Of a stretch of 12,101 nucleotides of DNA, positions 7,080 to 12,101 are shown one piece after another. The DNA is taken from contig JAEWVC010000104.1 in the NCBI GenBank assembly GCA_023459275.1, positions 1 to 12,101 on the forward strand, read 5' to 3'. This DNA is from Bacillota bacterium. GTDB lineage: Bacteria > Bacillota > Clostridia > Christensenellales > Aristaeellaceae. The notes below the pieces were generated by a model. That model was given only the letters and a program-made list of their open reading frames with translations. It was not told where the DNA came from and did no database searches. How positions within the stretch are numbered: the first letter of the stretch is position 1; every line of letters starts with the position of its first letter. Position numbers and translations under genes: made by a program.

Positions 7080-7107
7080 AGGAAAGGCAGTCCCCAAAGC
7101 CTTCCCC
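7080..7107 (-). terminator. Hairpin between GH63-like and GH43-like genes (weak terminator or attenuator)
   Basis: Segments 7081-7088 and 7099-7106 pair over 8 bp. One pair (7083/7104) is A-C on the plus strand but U-G in minus-strand RNA, so the structure fits minus transcription. It starts two bases after the GH63-like stop and is followed by TGTGTATTTTAT, a broken U-rich stretch. This would let only part of the transcript pass into GH43 and GH4. Confidence 0.4.
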
Positions 7108-7108
7108 T

Positions 7109-8491
7109 TTACATGGGCAGCACCCGAAGCAGATTCCCGTCATAATCGGTCACCGCGCGGCTCCCAGTTTTTACCGTGAAAGCCGCTTTCCCGTTAATGA
7201 AGGCGGTGGCTGTCCGCATGCCGGTGTGCAGGGTATATGTCTTTTCTCCCCAGTTTTGCGTATATACGGTTTCCCGGCCCCCCGCGGCGCCCCACCAAAG
7301 CTCCTCCCCCTCCAGATGGACGCCGTAAAGCCTTTCGATGTACTCCAACACCGCCAGCATGGTAGGCCCGTAGCCGTCCAGGTCGCCGGAGCGTCTGCCG
7401 GTAAAGGGGTCGAACTGCTGGGTGAACACGCAGTCCCCGCCCACCGCCGAAAACAGCTTTCGGCCCAGTTCCTTCACAAGGGATACATAGCCGTAGTTTT
7501 CCAGCGCCCGGATAGCCCGCTGGTAGGTAAGGCCCTGGGGCTGTCCGCTCCAGTCGTTTTCCGGGATATTCACAAACAGCGGGTCGTTGGCCGCCACGCT
7601 GGGCAGGGGGAAGGGCGTCCAGAACTCGGCGGGATTCAGCAGATGCTCCGTCACAAACCTGTGAGCCATATCCCTGGAAAACGAGCCCCAGTACATGCAG
7701 CGCAGGTTGTTGTGGGTCAGGGTCTCCATCCTGCGGCCGTTTTTGTCCCGGTCAAAGCACGCGCCGCGTTCTTCCGACCACAGATATGTCCGGATTTTCC
7801 GGGCAACCTCCGCCGCCGCCCCCTGCCAGAAGGCTTCCCTGCCGTTTTCGAGGATAGACGAAATTTTCGCCAATGCATCCCTGGCAGAAAAAGAATAGCT
7901 CATAAAGTCCATGGAAGCCATAGGCACCACCTGATACCCCCGGGGTGGCGCCTCCTCCTCCCACCAGCGGGGGGCGTCGCCGTAGCGGCGTGCGTTGTCC
8001 TCGCCGGTGTCGTACACACACCAGGATTCCAGGCAGCCGTCCCCATCGGAATCCCGGTTCCGCCACAGGTACCCGTCAAACTTCTCCAGCGCCCCGTAGA
8101 GCGTAAGCAGGTATTCCCTGTCCTTTTGAAGCCAGTAATACATGTTCAGCGCCGGGGCGGGAAAGCAGAAGCCCTGGAATTTGTTGAACTGGGGCACCAC
8201 CCGGCCGTTTTCCATCATGATGCTGCCGGGCAGACGCCCGTCGGGCCTCTGATGCGCTATAAACAGCAGTTGGTTGTTCAGGGCGATCTGCATATCCCGC
8301 TTGGCGTACATCTGGCCGCCCATGGGCTGTGTTTCCAGCCAGATTTTGTGATAGCCGCCCCCCTCAATAAGCACCCGGTTCCCGCCGAAATCCTTTTCGT
8401 TTGCCCGGAGCTTACGTTCCGCCGCATCGAAAAGCTTCTGCAAAAGCAAATCGTCGCTTTGAAAGGTGACCCCTGTCCTGATAGGATTCAT
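7109..8491 (-). CDS. (alpha/alpha)6-barrel glycosidase, GH63/GH37-like (MGH1-like domain)
   Basis: 460 aa, no signal peptide, cytoplasmic. The helical-barrel glycosidase pattern is seen in WLETQPMGGQMYAKRDMQIALNNQ-type text (51-73), RPDGRLPGS (82-90), WRNRDSDGDGCLESWCVYDTGEDN (143-166, the region that supplies the catalytic acid in GH63/GH37 relatives), MASMDFMSYSF (191-201), PENDWSGQPQGLTYQRAIRALENYGY (310-335) and QQFDPFTGRRSGDLDGYGPT (358-377). Related enzymes are inverting glucosidases, trehalases and mannosylglycerate hydrolases. The family is likely, the substrate unknown; at the expected general-base position (before F-D-P-x-T-G) I see Gln rather than Glu. The C-terminus (about 395-460) forms a small beta-rich tail. 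Start ATG 8491 has AAGGGAGG 9 nt upstream. It is the first gene of the minus-strand cluster, divergent from the permeases, suggesting co-regulation with import. Confidence 0.78.
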   Translation of the reverse strand: MNPIRTGVTFQSDDLLLQKLFDAAERKLRANEKDFGGNRVLIEGGGYHKIWLETQPMGGQMYAKRDMQIALNNQLLFIAHQRPDGRLPGSIMMENGRVVPQFNKFQGFCFPAPALNMYYWLQKDREYLLTLYGALEKFDGYLWRNRDSDGDGCLESWCVYDTGEDNARRYGDAPRWWEEEAPPRGYQVVPMASMDFMSYSFSARDALAKISSILENGREAFWQGAAAEVARKIRTYLWSEERGACFDRDKNGRRMETLTHNNLRCMYWGSFSRDMAHRFVTEHLLNPAEFWTPFPLPSVAANDPLFVNIPENDWSGQPQGLTYQRAIRALENYGYVSLVKELGRKLFSAVGGDCVFTQQFDPFTGRRSGDLDGYGPTMLAVLEYIERLYGVHLEGEELWWGAAGGRETVYTQNWGEKTYTLHTGMRTATAFINGKAAFTVKTGSRAVTDYDGNLLRVLPM

Positions 8492-8571
8492 ACAAGCAAG
8501 CCTCCCTTCGTATAGTCATAGCAGAAAGCTCTGGGAAAGGGAATAGGCAAAATTTTTGATGATTTCTATCC

Positions 8572-8613
8572 CGTCAAGGGCATGATATACTTTTTTTAAG
8601 ATGCCTCGTCAAG
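8572..8613. promoter_or_regulatory. Paired CGTCAAG direct repeats around the transporter promoter (candidate operator)
   Basis: CGTCAAG occurs at 8572-8578 and 8607-8613, 35 bp apart, bracketing the predicted -10 of the plus-strand promoter. The first copy also contains a minus-strand TTGACG (8572-8577) that would be a good -35 for the GH63-like gene, though its -10 (around 8549-8554, AATTTT) is poor. A shared regulator could thus control both directions. No regulator gene is present in the window. Confidence 0.3.
8583..8591 (+). promoter_or_regulatory. Extended -10 promoter for the ABC transporter genes
   Basis: TGATATACT matches the extended -10 form TGnTATAAT at eight of nine positions; no good -35 lies 16-18 nt upstream. 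Transcription would start near 8598, giving a leader of about 110 nt before ATG 8708. The leader holds a small inverted repeat (8653-8657/8663-8667, GGCAA/TTGCC) and no recognised riboswitch. Confidence 0.5.
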
Positions 8614-8707
8614 AGATGGCAGGAGAGAGAAAAAGGCGGATGGCCCCGGGAGGGCAAATTGCTTGCCTGTACCTTTTTGGGCTTTCGTCCCGATGCAAGG
8701 AGATCGC

Positions 8708-9622
8708 ATGAACAGAAAGCGGCGCCTGTCCAGACCGGTGTTGACGGAGAACGCCGTCGGCTATCTTTTTCTGGCCCCCTGGCTGATTGGTTTTTTTGTG
8801 CTGACGCTGTACCCCATGGGGCAGTCCCTGTATTATTCGTTCACAAAATTCGACATCCTCACGCCGCCCCAGTGGATCGGCCTTGGCAACTATATCGAGA
8901 TGTTCACCAGGGACAAGACCTACATAACGGCCCTGGGCGTCACCTTCTCCTATGTGTTCCTTTCCGTGCCGCTGAAACTGGCCTTTGCGCTTTTTGTGGC
9001 GGTGATCATGAACCAGCGGCTGCGCCTGATCGGCTTTTACCGCACGGTCTACTACATCCCTACGCTCCTGGGCGGGTCGGTAGCCATCGCCGTTCTGTGG
9101 AAGAAGCTCTTCAGCGGCGACGGCGTGATCAACAGCATCATCTATTCGCTCAGCGGCATCAAAGCTCCTTCCTGGATCGCCAATCCCAAATACGCCATGT
9201 ACACCCTGGTGCTGCTCACTGTCTGGCAATTTGGTTCGTCCATGATCATTTTCCTGGCCGGGCTCAAGCAGATTCCCCAGGATTATTACGAGGCCGCCTC
9301 TGTGGACGGGGCGGGCAAGGTCAAGAAATTCTTTCATATTACCATGCCGGCCCTGTCCCCCGTGATCCTGTTCAATCTGGTGATGCAGACCATCACCGCC
9401 TTCCAGGCCTTCACCCAGGTGTTCATCATCAGCAACGGCCAGGGCGGGCCGCTGGATTCCACCATGTTCTATACGCTGTACCTGTACATCAAGGGCTTCC
9501 ACCACTGGGAAATGGGGTATGCCTCCGCCATGGCCTGGGTGCTGCTTGCGATCATCGCCGTATTCACCTTTGTGATCTTCAGGACATCCGGCACATGGGT
9601 CGACTACGGAAGCGGGGAGTGA
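8708..9622 (+). CDS. Carbohydrate ABC transporter permease, CUT1 family (UgpA/LacF/MalF type)
   Basis: 304 aa, inner membrane. A charged N-terminus (MNRKRRLSR) is followed by about six membrane segments: roughly 17-36, 75-101, 112-131, 162-185, 218-242 and 266-290. The cytoplasmic EAA loop that docks to the ATPase is EAASVDGAGKVKKFFHITMP (195-214), a good match to EAA---G---------I-LP. The frame stays open upstream to 8663, but ATG 8708 has AAGGAG 5 nt before it and the resulting N-terminus is typical of the family; the extra residues are not. It is first in the transporter operon, 6 nt before the second permease. Substrate is expected to be an oligosaccharide, by analogy with the family and the glycosidases next door. 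No ATP-binding subunit is encoded in the window; CUT1 systems of Firmicutes often share one ATPase (MsmX/MsmK type) encoded elsewhere. Confidence 0.95.
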   Translation: MNRKRRLSRPVLTENAVGYLFLAPWLIGFFVLTLYPMGQSLYYSFTKFDILTPPQWIGLGNYIEMFTRDKTYITALGVTFSYVFLSVPLKLAFALFVAVIMNQRLRLIGFYRTVYYIPTLLGGSVAIAVLWKKLFSGDGVINSIIYSLSGIKAPSWIANPKYAMYTLVLLTVWQFGSSMIIFLAGLKQIPQDYYEAASVDGAGKVKKFFHITMPALSPVILFNLVMQTITAFQAFTQVFIISNGQGGPLDSTMFYTLYLYIKGFHHWEMGYASAMAWVLLAIIAVFTFVIFRTSGTWVDYGSGE

Positions 9623-9628
9623 CGCATC

Positions 9629-10483
9629 ATGAACAAGGCAGCGAAGCGGATGATCGGGAAAACCTTTGCACACCTGACCATCGTCCTGTTCGGGGCGATA
9701 ATGCTCTACCCGGTGCTGTGGCTCATCATGAGCTCGCTCAAGGCCGGCAACACCATTTTCAGCGATCCAAGCCTGATCCCCAAATCCATCACCTTCGAAC
9801 ATTACGTCAAGGGCTGGGCGGGCGTGGGGCGTGTGCACTTCAGCACATTTGTTAAAAACTCCCTGATTCTGTGCGCCTGCGTGGTGGTGCTGAATGTCGT
9901 TTCATGTTCCATGGCCGCCTACGCCTTTGCCCGCATCCGGTTTAAGTTCAAGGGCCTGTGGTTTGGGATCATGATGGTCACCATGATGCTGCCCGCCCAT
10001 GTCACCACCATTCCCCGCTATGTGATGTTCAACGCCATGGGCTGGGTGGACAGCAGCCTGTACCTGCCCCTGACGGTGCCCAAGATCCTGGCCACGGACG
10101 CGTTCTTCGTGTTTCTGCTGGTACAGTTCATGCGCGGGCTTCCCAAGGATCTGGACGAGTCCGCCACGCTGGACGGCTGCGGAAAGATCGGCATCTACTT
10201 CCGCATCGTCATGCCGCTGTCCGGCCCGGCCCTCATCACCACGGCGCTGTTCAGCTTCCTGTGGACGTGGGATGACTTTTTCAACCAGCTTCTGTACCTC
10301 AACACACCGTCGAAATACACCATCCCGCTGGGGCTTCGCATGTTCCTGGACGCCACGGGTTCCTCCAACTGGGGCGCCATGCTGGCCATGTCCGTGGTAT
10401 CCATCCTTCCGTGCTTTATCCTGTTCTTCTCCCTGCAGAAGTACTTTGTGCAGGGCATCACCACCACCGGAATCAAGGGCTGA
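9629..10483 (+). CDS. Carbohydrate ABC transporter permease, CUT1 family (UgpE/LacG/MalG type)
   Basis: 284 aa. Six membrane segments are visible (about 13-34, 75-99, 108-126, 145-166, 198-215 and 250-270). The EAA-type loop is DESATLDGCGKIGIYFRIVMP (about 176-196), with E177, G183 and P196 in family positions and Ala-Ala changed to Ser-Ala. The C-terminus FVQGITTTGIKG is the usual end of this subfamily. The start ATG has GGGGAG 9 nt upstream, inside the end of the preceding gene; the 6-nt gap implies coupled translation. It forms the heterodimeric channel with the product of 8708-9622. A long palindrome follows its stop before the binding-protein gene. Confidence 0.95.
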   Translation: MNKAAKRMIGKTFAHLTIVLFGAIMLYPVLWLIMSSLKAGNTIFSDPSLIPKSITFEHYVKGWAGVGRVHFSTFVKNSLILCACVVVLNVVSCSMAAYAFARIRFKFKGLWFGIMMVTMMLPAHVTTIPRYVMFNAMGWVDSSLYLPLTVPKILATDAFFVFLLVQFMRGLPKDLDESATLDGCGKIGIYFRIVMPLSGPALITTALFSFLWTWDDFFNQLLYLNTPSKYTIPLGLRMFLDATGSSNWGAMLAMSVVSILPCFILFFSLQKYFVQGITTTGIKG

Positions 10484-10497
10484 TACTATTGAAAAAA

Positions 10498-10627
10498 ATA
10501 ATTTCGTCCAAAGCGACGAGGAATTTTCGATGCAGGACAAGGAGACGGAGCGATGCGTAGCAGCACTACGCTGAGCGGAAGGCGACACAGTCCTGCGCGA
10601 AAAGTACCGCCGTAACGACGAAATAAT
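10498..10627. repeat. 130-nt imperfect palindromic element between permease and binding-protein genes
   Basis: The outer arms ATTTCGTC (10501-10508) and GACGAAAT (10617-10624) pair perfectly. Moving inward, 10524-10529 TTTTCG pairs with CGAAAA (10598-10603) and GCAGGAC (10532-10538) with GTCCTGC (10590-10596). An apical hairpin GCGTAG/CTACGC (10555-10560/10566-10571, loop CAGCA) closes the structure. No gene is encoded. In the transcript it would fold into one long hairpin, a position where other binding-protein operons carry hairpins that let the binding protein be made in excess. A further 11-bp palindrome GAAGGCCCTTC lies at 10643-10653, before the GGAGG of the next gene. It looks like a dispersed repeat, but only one copy is in the window. 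Confidence 0.75.
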
Positions 10628-10679
10628 GTTTGGAAATAGTATGAAGGCCCTTCGATAAAAATATATTGGAGGTAGCGCT

Positions 10680-11951
10680 ATGAAGAAACTGTTGGCCTTG
10701 CTCCTGGTCGCGGTCCTGGCCTTCCCTGTGGTCGCCTTCGCCAGCGGCAGCGGCACCCCGTCCATCTCGGGCACCATCCGCGTCATGTGGTGGGGCGGCG
10801 ACTCCCGCCACGAGAAAACGCTCCAGGCGATCGACCTGTTCAAGGCAAAGTATCCCGATGTGACCGTTGAGCCCGAGTACATGGGCGGCGGCGACTACTG
10901 GGCCAAGCTGGATACCATGCTGGCCGGCGGCAGCGCTCCGGATGTGCTGCAGTTTGGCGGCAACTATCCCGACTATGTGTCCAAGGGCGTTCTGGAACCC
11001 TTGAACGATTACTTCGGCAGCCTCATCGACATCACCAGCATTGACAAGCCCATGCTGGATGCCATCACCGTGGACGGCAAGACCTACGGCCTGTGCCTGG
11101 GCGCCAACCGCATCGGCATCGTGTACAACAAGGCCATGCTGGACGCGGCAGGCTTGGAACCTCCCAGCGCGGACCTCACCTGGGACACCTTCGGCCAGTA
11201 CCTGGAGACTCTCAAGGCCAAGCTTCCCGAAGGCGTGTACCCCATGTACGACGCCTCCTGCTATGAGACCAACATTTTCGGCTACTACACCCGCTATGCC
11301 GGACAGCCCATGTACACCGGCGCCGCCGAAACCACGCTGACCGTTGAGACCATCAAGAGCTTCCTGGACATGTGGGCCGGCTGGCGTGACAAGGGCCTGG
11401 TGCCTCCGGGAGAGCTTTCCGCCGAGTATTCCGAAAAGGGCGCCGATACCTCCGCTTTGGTGGCCGGCAAGACAGTTATGACCATCCTGTACTCCAACCA
11501 GATCGTGGGCTACCAGGGCGCCATGACCGACGAGCTGGGCATTTCGCCCCTGCCGGAGGTTGATTCCAACGCCGCCTGGATCATGCCCAGCCAATACTTC
11601 TGCATGAACTCCAAGTCCGAGAACAAGGATGCCGCCGCCGCGTTCATCAGCTTCTTTGTGAACACCCCGGAGGTGGGCCTCATTCTGGGCAACGACCGCG
11701 GCATCTCCGCTTCCTCCGTGGTGCGCGAAGCCATCGCGCAGGTTGCCACCCCGCTGGACCAGAAGGTGTACGCGCTGTTTGATGTCTTGGCGGACCACAG
11801 CACCCCCATGGACCCCAACGTGCCCAACGACCAGGAATTCCTGGAAGGGTATGACAAGATCAACCTGTCCATCGCCTACGGAAAGACGACTACCGCCGAA
11901 GGGGCCCAGGAAATTTTGGACCTGCTGAACGAGATGATCGCCAAGAAGTAA
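10680..11951 (+). CDS. Extracellular sugar-binding protein, family 1 (CUT1 ABC transporter)
   Basis: 423 aa. It has a clear Sec signal (MKKLLALLLVAVLAFPVVAFA) with an AFA cleavage site at residues 19-21 but no cysteine in the first 30 residues, so it is not a normal lipoprotein. The mature protein starts with the family's first strand IRVMWWGGDSRHEKTLQAID, then VTVEPEYMGGGDYWAKLDTML, AGGSAPDVLQFGG and GVLEPLNDY, and later YGLCLGANRIGIVYNKAMLDAAGL, all typical of COG1653-type binding proteins. The WWGG-x-x-RH-x-x-TL and EY-x-G pattern recalls pectic-oligosaccharide binder TogB, but this is resemblance from memory, not a substrate proof. The start ATG has GGAGG 7 nt upstream. It is the third transporter gene, separated from the permease by 196 nt holding the palindrome, and is followed by a strong hairpin. 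Confidence 0.93.
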   Translation: MKKLLALLLVAVLAFPVVAFASGSGTPSISGTIRVMWWGGDSRHEKTLQAIDLFKAKYPDVTVEPEYMGGGDYWAKLDTMLAGGSAPDVLQFGGNYPDYVSKGVLEPLNDYFGSLIDITSIDKPMLDAITVDGKTYGLCLGANRIGIVYNKAMLDAAGLEPPSADLTWDTFGQYLETLKAKLPEGVYPMYDASCYETNIFGYYTRYAGQPMYTGAAETTLTVETIKSFLDMWAGWRDKGLVPPGELSAEYSEKGADTSALVAGKTVMTILYSNQIVGYQGAMTDELGISPLPEVDSNAAWIMPSQYFCMNSKSENKDAAAAFISFFVNTPEVGLILGNDRGISASSVVREAIAQVATPLDQKVYALFDVLADHSTPMDPNVPNDQEFLEGYDKINLSIAYGKTTTAEGAQEILDLLNEMIAKK

Positions 11952-11980
11952 CGCAGTCAAAGCGTTTCGGTACGGCAAAC

Positions 11981-12006
11981 GGGGGCCGTCCTAACGGGCG
12001 GCCCCC
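11981..12006 (+). terminator. Hairpin after the binding-protein gene, likely terminator
   Basis: Arms 11981-11991 and 11996-12006 pair over 11 bp (one G-U) with a TAAC tetraloop, 29 nt after the stop codon. No U-tract follows (AGACCATC), and the structured repeat begins four bases later at 12010. Position and strength suggest the operon ends here. Confidence 0.55.
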
Positions 12007-12009
12007 AGA

Positions 12010-12101
12010 CCATCAACAAACCCTTAGGAGGTATCGGAGGACTGCGGTCCTCCGATTGCAGATCGAAAATCAGCGACATGTGCGGTGATTTTCGCAGGAA
12101 T
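12010..12101. repeat. Structured dispersed repeat, right copy (cut by window end)
   Basis: Identical to 1-92 except for four transitions (12035, 12043, 12046, 12054, matching 26, 34, 37 and 45). All four lie in the first hairpin (12033-12056) and fall at two paired sites. The second inverted repeat (12064-12072/12086-12094) is fully conserved. The repeat is in direct orientation to the left copy and continues past the window. Confidence 0.9.

Noticed and set aside
7226..8515. Plus-strand frame (429 codons) opposite the GH63-like gene
   Set aside because: Antisense shadow; the minus-strand reading has clear glycosidase motifs and a good ribosome site.
8598..8707. Riboswitch in the transporter leader
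   Set aside because: Only a 5-bp inverted repeat is visible and no recognised aptamer core was seen.
8609..9838. Long minus-strand frame (409 codons) opposite the first permease
   Set aside because: Shadow of a membrane protein gene; rich in Asp, His and Gln as expected from the reverse complement of hydrophobic codons.
10630..10659. Possible separate promoter for the binding-protein gene (TTGGAA, then GATAAA)
   Set aside because: The implied transcription start would fall at the ribosome binding site, leaving almost no leader; co-transcription with the permeases is simpler.
11957..11969. cre-like box (TCAAAGCGTTTCG) resembling a CcpA site
   Set aside because: It lacks the conserved outer TG/CA pairs and lies after the binding-protein stop codon, where catabolite control of this operon is unlikely.
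10566..11978. Long minus-strand frame (470 codons) opposite the binding-protein gene
   Set aside because: Shadow of a certain gene; low-complexity Gly/Val/His/Gln pattern and no start signals.

Overview
The window looks like a chromosomal carbohydrate-use region from a GC-rich Firmicute, probably a gut-type Clostridium relative. This rests on AGGAGG-type ribosome binding sites, Gram-positive style lipoprotein and secretion signals, a CUT1 sugar ABC transporter without its own ATPase gene, and many structured dispersed repeats between genes. No rRNA, tRNA, CRISPR array, transposase, integrase or phage gene is visible, so the taxonomic statement is inference.

Layout. A divergent intergenic region (8492-8707) separates two blocks. 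To the right, on the plus strand, lie two CUT1 permeases (8708-9622 and 9629-10483), a 130-nt imperfect palindrome, and a sugar-binding protein (10680-11951) followed by a strong hairpin. To the left, on the minus strand, lie seven genes all read away from the divergent region: a GH63/GH37-like (alpha/alpha)6-barrel glycosidase, a GH43-like enzyme, a GH4 NAD/metal-dependent glycosidase, a molybdopterin-domain lipoprotein, a PanE/ApbA-type reductase, a secreted GH18 chitinase-like enzyme, and a CapA-like metallophosphatase-fold protein.

How they may work together. The binding protein and permeases would import an oligosaccharide. The GH63-like, GH43-like and GH4 enzymes have no signal peptide and would trim it in the cytoplasm. 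The GH4 CHEV motif and a TogB-like look to the binding protein make a uronate-containing (pectin-type) or alpha-glucoside oligosaccharide plausible, but the substrate is inference. The molybdopterin lipoprotein and PanE-like gene form a separate two-gene unit (23-nt gap). GH18 has its own promoter. CapA may be read from GH18 or separately.

The most striking non-coding content is structural. The same repeat starts at base 1 and at base 12010 (92 nt comparable); all four differences fall in one hairpin at two paired positions. Two copies of another GC-rich hairpin repeat sit at the 3' ends of the CapA and GH43 genes, one of them containing the GH43 stop codon in its loop. No clearly new enzymatic or defence system is visible; the genes belong to known families and the novelty lies in the repeats, signal peptides and a few substituted residues.
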